Part shown: one piece after another, positions 16,027-23,380 of the stretch
Numbering within the stretch: the first letter of the stretch is position 1
How the letters are laid out: each line of letters opens with the position of its first letter
From: JBIOUF01 sp044866695
GTDB taxonomy: Bacteria > Actinomycetota > Actinomycetes > Propionibacteriales > Nocardioidaceae
Length of the DNA stretch: 39,182 nucleotides
Assembly: GCA_044866695.1 (NCBI GenBank)
Contig: JBIOUF010000268.1
Location: forward strand, 1-39,182
Direction of reading: 5' to 3'
Translations under genes and position numbers: made by a program
Notes under the pieces: model-generated
The model's database searches: none
The model's input: only the letters and a program-made list of their open reading frames with translations
What the model was told of the DNA's origin: nothing

Positions 16027-16205
16027 GGGCCACGGGTGGGGGGCTCGCGCCCGTTCGGGCAGGAGGGGTTCCCGGTTGTCTGCGTGCGCGGGCCCCTCGG
16101 CTCGAGGGGAGCGGCCGTACGGTGGCCGGACCGGGCCGGCGGCGCACCCGCGGGATGCCTGCCTCCCGGGCCACGACGGTCGGACCTCTCGGGAGTGTGA
16201 AGGCG

Positions 16206-17078
16206 ATGGCGGAGCAGCCGATCGGGTCGACGCAGCAGACCAAGAAGGCCTTCAAGGACTCACTGGCCAAGAACGTCGCCCAGAAGCCGGTCGGCACCGC
16301 GCCCACCGCCTGGGGGACGCTGGCCAACAACCCCACGCAGGTCGCCAACGTGTGGGCACAGGCCAAGACGATCTCCGGCCAGCCCGCTTCGGGGAGTCCC
16401 GGCACGGCCACGCCCAAGAAGGGGCTGACCACCGTGACGCTCAGCCATGCGCAGTACCAGACCTACCAGCAGTGGACGGAGTGGGCGGCCAAGTACAAGG
16501 TCGACGTCCCCGCGATCTTCTCCGGCTCGCCGGACTTCGCGACCTTCACCGGCTTCATGGGCAAGCTCAAGGGCATCCGCGAGTCGCCGGGGCTCGGCGC
16601 GACGGAGCAGACGATGGCCAAGGAGGTCGCCCAGGAGGTGTCGGGCTACCTCGCGAAGCACGGCGTCTCGGGCGCCACCGCCAGCTGGGGAGGCGACGCG
16701 AGCACGGCGACGTTGCCGGCCAAGGAGAAGAAGCCCGCGCCCTCCGACGAGGGGGGTGCGCTGGACCAGGCGCCGTGGGTGACGCAGAAGTTCACCTGGA
16801 CCTGCGCCTCCGACATCTTCAAGCACAAGTCGCACCTGGTGACGGACAAGGACAAGCAGGACTACCTGGGGTCGGTCGAGGAGCTGGTGGAGTACGTCGA
16901 CACCAACGCAGACGAGTTCCGGCCCAAGGGCGGCGCCATCTGGCAGCTGGTCATCGGCGGGCTCAAGACCAAGTCCAAGGGCGACCAGCAGGAGAAGTAC
17001 TGGAGCATCGTCGCCGAGGTCACGGGCCCCGGACAGGGGCGGATCTTCCACTACGGTCCCGAGCACCTGTACAAGTAG
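16206..17078 (+). CDS. Hypothetical protein, 290 aa
   Basis: Not recognised. The protein is soluble and lysine-rich by local standards, without signal peptide or membrane helix. The N-terminal half is rich in Ala/Thr/Gln (STQQTKKAFKDSLAKN, TAWGTLANNPTQVANVW); a Ser/Pro/Lys linker lies near 85-95; a helical segment with YQTYQQWTEWAAKY follows; the C-terminal 100 residues look more structured, with FTWTCASDIFKHKSHLV, a possible helix rich in Asp/Glu, and a closing GRIFHYGPEHLYK. Start ATG at 16206 has GGGAG ten bases before it. The GC-rich third codon position supports coding. It is followed 56 bp later by another unknown gene on the same strand. Confidence 0.7.
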   Translation: MAEQPIGSTQQTKKAFKDSLAKNVAQKPVGTAPTAWGTLANNPTQVANVWAQAKTISGQPASGSPGTATPKKGLTTVTLSHAQYQTYQQWTEWAAKYKVDVPAIFSGSPDFATFTGFMGKLKGIRESPGLGATEQTMAKEVAQEVSGYLAKHGVSGATASWGGDASTATLPAKEKKPAPSDEGGALDQAPWVTQKFTWTCASDIFKHKSHLVTDKDKQDYLGSVEELVEYVDTNADEFRPKGGAIWQLVIGGLKTKSKGDQQEKYWSIVAEVTGPGQGRIFHYGPEHLYK

Positions 17079-17134
17079 CCGGCCCCGCGAGGACGGGCCA
17101 CGCGTTCGGAGCCGCCGGTACGCTCGACACCACC

Positions 17135-17509
17135 ATGGAGGAGCACAAGGCCCGCCGGGTCGCCGACGTCCTGCGCACGCGAGGCACGGACGCGCAGCTG
17201 GCCCGCGTCGGGGTCTACCAGTTCGGCGTCAGCGTGCGGCTGCCCGACGGCCGCGAGGCGGTCTGGGACTCCGACGGGACCGCCGCGCTCGAGGCCCAGG
17301 TGATGCGCAACGGCGTCCTGGTCGGGTTCGTCCCGGCGATCGAGGGGTCCGACCGCTTCAGCGAGGAGCAGGTCGTCGACGCCATCCTGCGCACCGACTA
17401 CGACCGGCCGATCGCCTCCCAGCGCCGCACCCCGCCGCCGGCGGCGCCACCGCTGCCCCCCAAGGGCGGCCTGTTCCGCCGGTTCATGGACGGCTTCCGG
17501 TACCGCTGA
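17135..17509 (+). CDS. Hypothetical protein, 124 aa
   Basis: Not recognised. It is a small soluble protein: helical start (MEEHKARRVADVLRTRG), a beta-rich middle in which GVYQFGVSVRLPDGREAVWD looks like a hairpin, then EEQVVDAILRTDYDRP and a Pro-rich basic tail ending FRRFMDGFRYR. The tail could contact nucleic acid or a membrane surface, but this is speculation. There is no ribosome-binding site; TACGCT at 17119-17124, ten bases upstream of the ATG, would fit a near-leaderless transcript. It is 56 bp from the preceding unknown gene and 106 bp from the next one. Confidence 0.65.
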   Translation: MEEHKARRVADVLRTRGTDAQLARVGVYQFGVSVRLPDGREAVWDSDGTAALEAQVMRNGVLVGFVPAIEGSDRFSEEQVVDAILRTDYDRPIASQRRTPPPAAPPLPPKGGLFRRFMDGFRYR

Positions 17510-17615
17510 CCGGGCGGCCCGGCCCACCTGGGCCTACCGTGGCCCGGGGCGTCGGCGCGGCGTGTCGGGGCGCCAACCCGCTCCGGCCGGGTGCCGGCAT
17601 GCCAGCATCGGTGGT

Positions 17616-18023
17616 ATGGACCAGAGGTCGGCCGGTCTGGAGGAGCTCCTCGTGCGCGTCGGCGACGCCGAGCGCGACGCATGCCTGGAGGCTCTCGTCG
17701 AGCACCACGTCCGCGGCCGGCTGTCGGTGGAGGAGTTCGAGCACCGCCAGCGGTCGGCCCTGGACGCGGTCACCCACGCGGACCTGGCCGGGCTGGTCGC
17801 CGACCTCCCTGCAGAGGCGCGGCTCCGCGAGCCCGTGCCGGCCGGCGGCTCCTCCCTGCAGGCGGCGGGGCTGTGGGCCGGACCGCCCGCGGTGATCGTG
17901 GCCGCGTCGACGGTCATGGCCGCGTCTCTCAGCAGCCATCAGATGTTCGGGGGCTTCCTCGTGGCGAGCGCGATGGGGTACGCCGCGCACTGGCTGGTCT
18001 CGCGCCACCAGCGCCCCGCCTGA
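17616..18023 (+). CDS. DUF1707 domain membrane protein
   Basis: 135-aa protein. Residues about 14-66 (RVGDAERDACLEALVEHH then GRLSVEEFEHR and ADLAGLVADLP) are a clear DUF1707 domain, a short actinobacterial module of unknown function usually found in front of membrane segments. Two hydrophobic segments follow (near 82-102 and 108-125), the first rich in Ala/Val. The ATG at 17616 starts just before the domain; earlier in-frame starts add unconserved residues. It converges on the MDR dehydrogenase gene, with 31 bp of GC-rich partly self-complementary sequence between the stops. Confidence 0.85.
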   Translation: MDQRSAGLEELLVRVGDAERDACLEALVEHHVRGRLSVEEFEHRQRSALDAVTHADLAGLVADLPAEARLREPVPAGGSSLQAAGLWAGPPAVIVAASTVMAASLSSHQMFGGFLVASAMGYAAHWLVSRHQRPA

Positions 18024-18054
18024 CCGGCCCGGCCCGGGTCGAGCCGGCCCGGGG

Positions 18055-18990
18055 TCACCGCAGGTCCAGCACCACCTTGCCGCGCAGCGCGCGGTCCTTC
18101 AGCGCGGCGAAGGCGTCGTCGACCCCGGCCAGGGGCAGCACCCGGTCGACCGGGATGCGCAGCTCGCCCCTGGCCATGGCGTCCAGCGTGGCGGTCAGGC
18201 CGGCCCGCCGCTCGTCGTCGGACAGCATCAGTCCGCCGTACCCGAGGACCCGCAGGCCGTTGCGGTAGAGCTGCTGGAGCTGCACGGCCGCCTCCGTGCC
18301 CGCGCTGGTGCCGAAGAGCACCAGCCGCCCCTTCGGCGCGAGCGCGGCGAGCGCCGCCGGGGTGAACGGGCCGCCCAGCGGGTCGAACACCACGGTCGGC
18401 TCCAGGTCGCGGACCGCCTCGGCGAGGCCGTCGGCTCCGGAGACCACGACCCGGTCCGCACCCTGCTCGCGGATGACGTCGCCCTTCTCGGCCGTGCCGG
18501 TCTGTCCCCAGACCGTGGCGCCGCGGGACCGCAGCAGGGAGACCAGCACGGTGCCCACGCCTCCGCTGGCGCCGAGGACCAGGGCCCGGTCGTCGGCGGT
18601 CACCCCCGCCATGCCCACGGTGTTCCAGGCGGTCAGTCCGGCGACGCCGGCCGCGGCCGCCTGCTCGAGCGCGACCCCGTCGGGCACCGGGATGACAGCG
18701 TCCTGCGGCACGTTGGCCTGCTCGGCCCAGACGCCGTCGCGCCGGGTGCCCAGCCCGAACCCGAACAGCAGCACCGGGCGGCCCTCGACGGTCCCGGCCC
18801 CCTCGCCGCCCAGGGTCCGGGGCAGCGGCCCGTCGGGAGCCACCCTGCCCTGGGCGATGTAGGCGTCCACCGGGTTCACCCCGCCGAAGGCCATGTCCAC
18901 GCGGACCTCGCCGTCGCCGGGCTCACCCAGGTCCACGTCCTCCACGACCAGCCGCGCGCCGTGCTCGTGCACGCGTGCCGCCTTCGCCAT
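18055..18990 (-). CDS. Zinc-free MDR oxidoreductase (quinone oxidoreductase-like)
   Basis: 311-aa medium-chain dehydrogenase/reductase that uses NADPH to reduce a quinone or enone. The N-terminal GroES-like domain has GGVNPVDAYIAQG and ends in GGEGAGTV; the nucleotide-binding domain has the glycine motif LGASGGVGTV near 150-160. The structural and catalytic zinc ligands of alcohol dehydrogenases are absent, which places it with the quinone-reductase branch. The ATG at 18990 follows GAGGAGG; the frame continues far upstream in antisense to the next gene, and that extension is not real. It is divergent from the Gfo/Idh/MocA gene with 109 bp between starts, so the two may share regulation. Confidence 0.9.
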   Translation of the reverse strand: MAKAARVHEHGARLVVEDVDLGEPGDGEVRVDMAFGGVNPVDAYIAQGRVAPDGPLPRTLGGEGAGTVEGRPVLLFGFGLGTRRDGVWAEQANVPQDAVIPVPDGVALEQAAAAGVAGLTAWNTVGMAGVTADDRALVLGASGGVGTVLVSLLRSRGATVWGQTGTAEKGDVIREQGADRVVVSGADGLAEAVRDLEPTVVFDPLGGPFTPAALAALAPKGRLVLFGTSAGTEAAVQLQQLYRNGLRVLGYGGLMLSDDERRAGLTATLDAMARGELRIPVDRVLPLAGVDDAFAALKDRALRGKVVLDLR

Positions 18991-19099
18991 CGCGCCTCCT
19001 CGGGCGTCGCACCTCGACCGGCCGGCACCACCGACGGGGGCGCCAACGATACGGAGCAGACTAGAGCGCCCCGACCCGGAACGAGGAGGAGGAGGCCGC

Positions 19100-20137
19100 A
19101 TGTTCGGCAGCGACGCAACCCTGGCAGACCCGGTCCGCGTGGGCCTGGTGGGCGCGGGCAGGATCGGCACGTCCCACGCCACGTTGCTGGCCAGGCGCGT
19201 CCCGGGCGCGCGGCTGGTGGCGGTGGCCGACCCCCGGCCGGAGGCGGCGCGCCGGCTCGCCGCGACGCTCGGCTGCCGGGCGCTGGAGAACCCCGCGGAG
19301 CTGTTCGCCGACCCCGACGTCGAGGCGGTGGTCATCGCGGCCTCGAGCACCGCGCACGCCGAGCTCGTCGCCGCCGCCGCCGAGGCCGGCAAGGCGGTGT
19401 TCTGCGAGAAGCCCATGGGCATGTCCGTCGACGAGGTGGATCGCGGCATCGCGGCGGCCGCCCGCGCCCGGGTGCCGCTGCAGGTCGGGTTCAACCGGCG
19501 CTTCTCACCCGACTTCGCAGCAGCGCACCGCCTGGTCGTCGCCGGCGAGATCGGCACGCCGCAGCTGATGCGGTCGCTGACCCGCGACCCAGGGCTGGCC
19601 GACCCCGGCGCCGTACCGCCGTGGACGATCTTCACCCAGACGCTGATCCACGACTTCGACACGCTGCGGTGGCTGAACCCCGGCGCCGAGCCGGTGACGG
19701 TCTACGCCACGGCCGACGCCCTGGTCGCGCCCGGCTTCAAGGACGCCGGGCTGCTCGACACCGCGGTCGTGGTCGTCACCTTCGACAACGGCGCCATCGC
19801 GGTGGCGGAGGCCAGCTTCTCCGCGGCGTACGGCTACGACGTCCGCGGGGAGGTCTTCGGCTCGCGGGGCATGGTCACGATGGGCGAGGGTGCCCGGTCG
19901 TCGCTTCGGCACTCGACGCAGGCCGGGCGACGGGCCGAGACGGTCCGAGGGGACGTCGAGCTGTTCCTGGACGCCTACACGGCCGAGCTCGTCGAGTTCG
20001 CCGACGCGGTCCGCGAGCGCCGTACCCCCGCGGTGACCGGCGAGGACGCCCGGCGTGCGCTGGCGCTGGCGCTGGCCGCCGTCGAGTCGGTCCGCGCCGG
20101 CGGCCCGGTGCGCGTCGAGACCGGCGCGGCCTCGTGA
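19100..20137 (+). CDS. Gfo/Idh/MocA family dehydrogenase, inositol 2-dehydrogenase-like
   Basis: 345-aa NAD(P)-dependent sugar or polyol dehydrogenase. The Rossmann motif is VGLVGAGRIGTSHA at 13-26; the active-site lysine is in CEKPMGMS; FNRRFSPDF and the substrate-pocket motif LIHDFDTLRW with its His-Asp pair follow. Overall it is closest in feel to IolG (myo-inositol 2-dehydrogenase) proteins. The ATG at 19100 follows a strong GAGGAGGAGGAGG. The stop overlaps the next start as GTGA, so the downstream TIM-barrel isomerase is translationally coupled; the two together fit oxidation then isomerisation of a polyol or sugar. A repressor gene is not present, so the inducing sugar cannot be read from context. 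Confidence 0.9.
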   Translation: MFGSDATLADPVRVGLVGAGRIGTSHATLLARRVPGARLVAVADPRPEAARRLAATLGCRALENPAELFADPDVEAVVIAASSTAHAELVAAAAEAGKAVFCEKPMGMSVDEVDRGIAAAARARVPLQVGFNRRFSPDFAAAHRLVVAGEIGTPQLMRSLTRDPGLADPGAVPPWTIFTQTLIHDFDTLRWLNPGAEPVTVYATADALVAPGFKDAGLLDTAVVVVTFDNGAIAVAEASFSAAYGYDVRGEVFGSRGMVTMGEGARSSLRHSTQAGRRAETVRGDVELFLDAYTAELVEFADAVRERRTPAVTGEDARRALALALAAVESVRAGGPVRVETGAAS

Positions 20138-20925
20138 CCGGGCACGGGTTCGTGCTCGCCGTCTGCGCCGAGATGGTGTACCTGGACCTGCCGTTCGAGC
20201 AGCGCGTCCGCACCATCGACGACCTCGGCTTCGCCGTCGAGATCTGGGACTGGACGCGCAAGGACCTCGACGCGCTGGCCGCCACGGGCGCCACGTTCAC
20301 GTCGATGACCGGGTACGTCGAGGGCGAGCTGGTCGACCCCGACGGCGCCGACACGCTGCTGCGCACCGCCGAGCAGTCCGTCGCCGCGGCCGCGAGGCTC
20401 GGCACGCCCAACCTGAACCTGCACGGCACGGGGCTTGGCCCCGAGGGGCTGCCCGTGCGTCCGGTCGAGCAGGTCACCGAGGCGATGTGGGAGCGGGCGA
20501 CCGGGACCCTGCGCCGCGTCGCCGACCTCGGCCGGCGCGAGGGCGTGGTGTTCTGCCTGGAGAACCTCAACACCGCCGTCGACCACCCCGGCACGCCGTT
20601 CGCCCGGGCCGCCGACACCAGAGCGCTCGTGCGGGCCGTGGACAGCCCGCACCTGCGGATGAACCTCGACCTCTACCACGCCCAGATCGGCGAGGGGAAC
20701 CTGGTCCAGCTGGTCCGCGACAGCATCGGCTGGGTCGGCGAGATCCAGGTCGCCGACGTGCCAGGGCGCTGCGAGCCGGGCACCGGCGAGATCCGCTATC
20801 CGGCCGTCGCCGCCGCGCTGCACGACGCGGGCTACACCGGGGTCGTCGGGCTCGAGGCGTGGGCGTCCGGGGACGACCGGGCGGCGCTGGAAGCGTTCCG
20901 TGCGGCGTTCACCGGGCCGGACTGA
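20134..20925 (+). CDS. Hydroxypyruvate isomerase-like TIM-barrel protein
   Basis: 263-aa xylose-isomerase-like TIM barrel of the Hyi family. Metal and catalytic residues are visible in FCLENLN, MNLDLYHAQIGEGNL, EIQVADVPGR and the C-terminal VGLEAW, in the order seen in hydroxypyruvate isomerases. Candidates for its reaction are hydroxypyruvate/tartronate semialdehyde interconversion, or a keto-sugar isomerisation following the dehydrogenase. The GTG start at 20134 overlaps the stop of the preceding gene by four bases; an ATG at 20173 would remove the first beta strand and is less likely. Next comes an alpha/beta hydrolase 33 bases downstream. Confidence 0.88.
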   Translation: MTGHGFVLAVCAEMVYLDLPFEQRVRTIDDLGFAVEIWDWTRKDLDALAATGATFTSMTGYVEGELVDPDGADTLLRTAEQSVAAAARLGTPNLNLHGTGLGPEGLPVRPVEQVTEAMWERATGTLRRVADLGRREGVVFCLENLNTAVDHPGTPFARAADTRALVRAVDSPHLRMNLDLYHAQIGEGNLVQLVRDSIGWVGEIQVADVPGRCEPGTGEIRYPAVAAALHDAGYTGVVGLEAWASGDDRAALEAFRAAFTGPD

Positions 20926-20945
20926 CGACCGGCGGCGCACCGCAC

Positions 20946-20951
20946 TACGGT
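20946..20951 (+). promoter_or_regulatory. -10-like box of a possible leaderless start
   Basis: TACGGT ends seven bases before the ATG at 20959, the spacing expected when transcription begins at the start codon. There is no ribosome-binding site. It implies that the alpha/beta hydrolase can be expressed apart from the upstream pair. Confidence 0.4.
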
Positions 20952-20958
20952 GGCCCTC

Positions 20959-21744
20959 ATGCCCGTCGCCCTGCACCACGTCGACGAGGGTCCCCGCGAC
21001 GCGCCCGCGGTCCTGCTCGGCGGAGCGCTCGGCACCACGACAGACCTGTTCGAGCACCTCGCCGCGTGGCTGGCCGGTCGCTGCCGCGTCGTACGGCTCG
21101 ACCACCGCGGCCACGGGTCCTCCCCGGCGCCGCCGGGCCCGTACCGGATGCCGGAGCTGGCCGGGGACGTGGCCGCGCTCGCCGACCGGCTGGGCATCGG
21201 ACGGTTCGGCTACGTGGGCCTGTCCATCGGCGGTGCGGTCGGCGCGACCCTGGCGCTGGAGCACTCCGACCGGCTCTCCGCGCTGGTGCTCGCCTGCACG
21301 GCGCCGAGGTTCGGCACGCCGGACACCTGGCGCGAGCGCGCGGCGCAGGTCCGCGCCGGCGGGCTGGAGCCGCTGGTGCCGGCCACCACCGAGCGGTGGT
21401 TCACGCCGTCCTTCCGGGAAGCGCACCCGGACGTCGTCGCGGCGGTGATGCGGCGGTTCGTGGCCAACCCGCCGGAGGGGTACGCCGCGTGCTGCGAGGC
21501 CAACGCGACCTACGACGTCACCGAGCGGCTGGGCCGGATCGCGACGCCGACCCGGGTCCTGGTCGGCGAGCAGGACGCCGGCGCGCCGCCCGAGCTCGGT
21601 GCGGCCATGGCGGAGGCGATCCCGGGCGCCGACCTGGTGCGCATCGACGACGCGGCGCACCTGGCCAACCTGGCCCAGCCCGACCGGTTCGACGCCGCCG
21701 TGGCCGAACACCTCGACCGCCACCTGGGACCCGCCGGTGGGTGA
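20959..21744 (+). CDS. Alpha/beta hydrolase (3-oxoadipate enol-lactonase-like)
   Basis: 261-aa alpha/beta-hydrolase. The triad is visible: Ser89 in GLSIGGAVG, Asp206 in VGEQDAGAP and His234 in IDDAAHLANL, and the oxyanion turn is LGGALGTTTDLF. Length and order match PcaD-like lactonases and related esterases, but no protocatechuate genes are nearby, so the substrate is open; a lactone made by the upstream dehydrogenase would fit (inference). ATG 20959 is preferred over the GTG at 20950 because a TACGGT box lies seven bases before it. Its end overlaps the start of the next gene by eight bases. Confidence 0.88.
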   Translation: MPVALHHVDEGPRDAPAVLLGGALGTTTDLFEHLAAWLAGRCRVVRLDHRGHGSSPAPPGPYRMPELAGDVAALADRLGIGRFGYVGLSIGGAVGATLALEHSDRLSALVLACTAPRFGTPDTWRERAAQVRAGGLEPLVPATTERWFTPSFREAHPDVVAAVMRRFVANPPEGYAACCEANATYDVTERLGRIATPTRVLVGEQDAGAPPELGAAMAEAIPGADLVRIDDAAHLANLAQPDRFDAAVAEHLDRHLGPAGG

Positions 21745-22276
21745 GCGGGGCTTCTCGGCGCTGGTCGTGCCGGTCCCCGAGCTCGACGCCGTGGTGCGAC
21801 CCCGCGTGCTGAGGCTGCCGCCGGAGGCCCGGACGGTGGACGCGGACGTGCTGCTCGCCCACATCACGCTGCTCGCGCCGTTCGCCCCGCGCGACGCCCT
21901 GACGGTGGGGATCGTCGGGCAGCTGGCCGACTTCTTCGCCGACGTGGTGCCCTTCGAGTACACCCTGGGGGCGGCCAGCCGGTTCCCCGCGGGCTCGGTC
22001 TACCTGCCGCCCGAGCCGTCCGCGCCGTTCCGCCAGATGACCCACGAGCTGTGGCGGCGGTTCCCGGAGTACCCGCCCTACGAGGGCCGGTTCGACGACG
22101 TGGTGCCGCACCTGACGGTCCCGGTCGAGGCGGGCGAGTCCCTCGAGTCGGTGCAGGCGCAGCTGGCGCCGCGGCTGCCGGTGTGGGCGCATGCCCGCGA
22201 GGTGTGGCTGGTGTGGGCCGAGCCGGGCGAGAGCGGCGTGCTGGAGACCTTCCCGTTCGGGGTCACCGCCGCCTGA
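21737..22276 (+). CDS. 2'-5' RNA ligase / 2H phosphoesterase family protein
   Basis: 179-aa 2H-superfamily protein. The two HxT motifs that define the fold are both present: His42-Thr44 in AHITLLAPF and His125-Thr127 in PHLTVPVE. Members cleave or form 2'-5' or 2',3'-cyclic phosphodiester bonds in nucleotides or RNA. The GTG start at 21737 overlaps the hydrolase gene by eight bases; no ribosome site, so coupling to the upstream gene is likely. It meets the small membrane protein gene tail to tail, and a hairpin covers both stops. Confidence 0.85.
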   Translation: MGERGFSALVVPVPELDAVVRPRVLRLPPEARTVDADVLLAHITLLAPFAPRDALTVGIVGQLADFFADVVPFEYTLGAASRFPAGSVYLPPEPSAPFRQMTHELWRRFPEYPPYEGRFDDVVPHLTVPVEAGESLESVQAQLAPRLPVWAHAREVWLVWAEPGESGVLETFPFGVTAA

Positions 22277-22304
22277 GCCGGCCCCTGCCACGGCCCGGCT
22301 CAGG
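22272..22304. terminator. Bidirectional hairpin containing both convergent stop codons
   Basis: A perfect 10-bp stem, CCTGAGCCGG (22272-22281) with CCGGCTCAGG (22295-22304), and a 13-base loop. The TGA of the + strand gene (22274-22276) and the TGA of the - strand gene (22300-22302) sit at mirrored places in the two arms. It has no T-run, as usual in GC-rich actinobacteria. Confidence 0.6.
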
Positions 22305-22491
22305 GCCTTCGCCGCTGGAAGGTCACCACCAGCAGCGCGACGCCGAGGCCGGCCACCAGCGGGCCGACGACCGCCCAGACGGACTGCCCGCTCATCGCGC
22401 TGCCCTCGACGTACCCCAGGCCCTGGAAGGTCCACAGCGTGCCGGCCGCCAGCATCAGCAGGCCGATCACCACCCCCGCGAGCTTGCGCAC
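22300..22491 (-). CDS. Small two-helix membrane protein (63 aa)
   Basis: Small integral membrane protein with two hydrophobic segments (about 4-22 and 40-58) joined by the loop WTFQGLGYVEGSAMSG, and a basic tail QRRRP. I have seen similar small proteins with a FQGLG loop in actinobacteria, but no function is known to me. The GTG at 22491 directly precedes the first helix; TAGGCT (complement of 22499-22504) lies 7 bases upstream and there is no ribosome-binding site, so a leaderless transcript is likely. The gene is divergent from the pirin gene, the two starts lying only 19 bp apart. Confidence 0.75.
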   Translation of the reverse strand: MRKLAGVVIGLLMLAAGTLWTFQGLGYVEGSAMSGQSVWAVVGPLVAGLGVALLVVTFQRRRP

Positions 22492-22510
22492 CCGTGTGAG
22501 CCTAGAGGGC

Positions 22511-23248
22511 GTGAGGCGGCAGCCGAGGGTGGACCGCGCCGAGGGCCGGTTCGTCACACGAGCGCCGGGGCGGGTGACGCGCCACTCGTTCTCGTTCGGG
22601 GAGCACTACGACCCTGCCGACGTGGGGTTCGGGGCGCTGGTCTGCCTCAACGACGACCGGGTGGAGGGCGGGCAGGGGTACCCCGACCACGCGCACGCCG
22701 AGCTGGAGATCGTCACCTGGGTCCTGGACGGCGCCCTGCGCCACGTGGACTCCTCCGGCACGTCCGCGACGCTGGTCCCCGGGCAGGTGCAACGGCTCAG
22801 CGCCGGCGTCGGAGTCCGGCACTCGGAGGTGAACGCGTCGGCCGACGAGCCGGTCCACTTCGTGCAGATGTGGCTGCGCCCGGACCGGCCGGGCGGCGCG
22901 CCGTCGTACTCCCGGCGCGACGTCACCGCAGAGCTCCGCTCGAGCGGCTGGGTCACGCTCGCGTCCGGCCTGCCCCGGGACCGCGACGTGGCCGCGGTGG
23001 CGCTGGGCCGGCGCGGCGCCGCCCTGCACGCCGCCCGCCCCCTGCACGGCGGGCTCACCGTGCCGGACGCCCCGGCGAACTTCGTCTTCGTCGCCCGCGG
23101 CGCGGTCGAGGTCGAGGGGCTGGGCCGGCTGCGCGCGGGCGACTCGGTCCGCCTCGTCGGCGACGGCGGCCGGCGAGTGCTCGTCGCCCCGGACGCCCCC
23201 GCGGACGGCGAGGTGCTCGTCTGGGAGCTCTGGGACCGGGTCGGCTGA
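22511..23248 (+). CDS. Pirin family protein
   Basis: 245-aa bicupin of the pirin/YhaK family, iron-binding cytoplasmic proteins with quercetinase or regulatory roles. The metal-site region reads GYPDHAHAELEIVTWVLDG, followed by SSGTSATLVPGQVQ, LSAGVGVRHSEVN and FVQMWLRPD, all typical of pirins; the second cupin is reduced. Start uncertain: GTG at 22511 is taken because the residues after it align with usual pirin N-termini, and the GTG at 22529 is an alternative. Promoters for this gene and the divergent small membrane protein must overlap in the 19-bp gap around CTAG. Confidence 0.88.
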   Translation: MRRQPRVDRAEGRFVTRAPGRVTRHSFSFGEHYDPADVGFGALVCLNDDRVEGGQGYPDHAHAELEIVTWVLDGALRHVDSSGTSATLVPGQVQRLSAGVGVRHSEVNASADEPVHFVQMWLRPDRPGGAPSYSRRDVTAELRSSGWVTLASGLPRDRDVAAVALGRRGAALHAARPLHGGLTVPDAPANFVFVARGAVEVEGLGRLRAGDSVRLVGDGGRRVLVAPDAPADGEVLVWELWDRVG

Positions 23249-23265
23249 CGCGGCGGGCCCGCCCT

Positions 23266-23352
23266 GTTGTGGCCGATACCTGCAGACGACACGCCGTGCA
23301 CAGGTGCGGGGAGAGGCCACAACTCGGCTTTCGTGCAGGCATCGGCCACAAC
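23266..23352. repeat. Palindromic dispersed repeat, copy 2
   Basis: The ends form a 19-bp inverted repeat with one mismatch: GTTGTGGCCGATACCTGCA (23266-23284) and the complement of 23334-23352. The inner AGGCCACAAC resembles copy 1 at 7012-7095. It lies in the 132-bp gap between two convergent genes and could fold into a long stem in the transcript. Confidence 0.85.
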
Positions 23353-23380
23353 CCCGCCCGCCGGCCGCGCCGACGGGGGT

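Noticed and set aside
12905..16432. 1175-codon open frame on the - strand
   Set aside because: It runs out of frame through the metalloprotease, small-protein and repeat regions; composition is Arg/Pro-rich and no motif is found.
18991..19662. N-terminal extension of the MDR oxidoreductase
   Set aside because: It would be antisense to the dehydrogenase gene. A ribosome site before 18990 and the family length place the start there.
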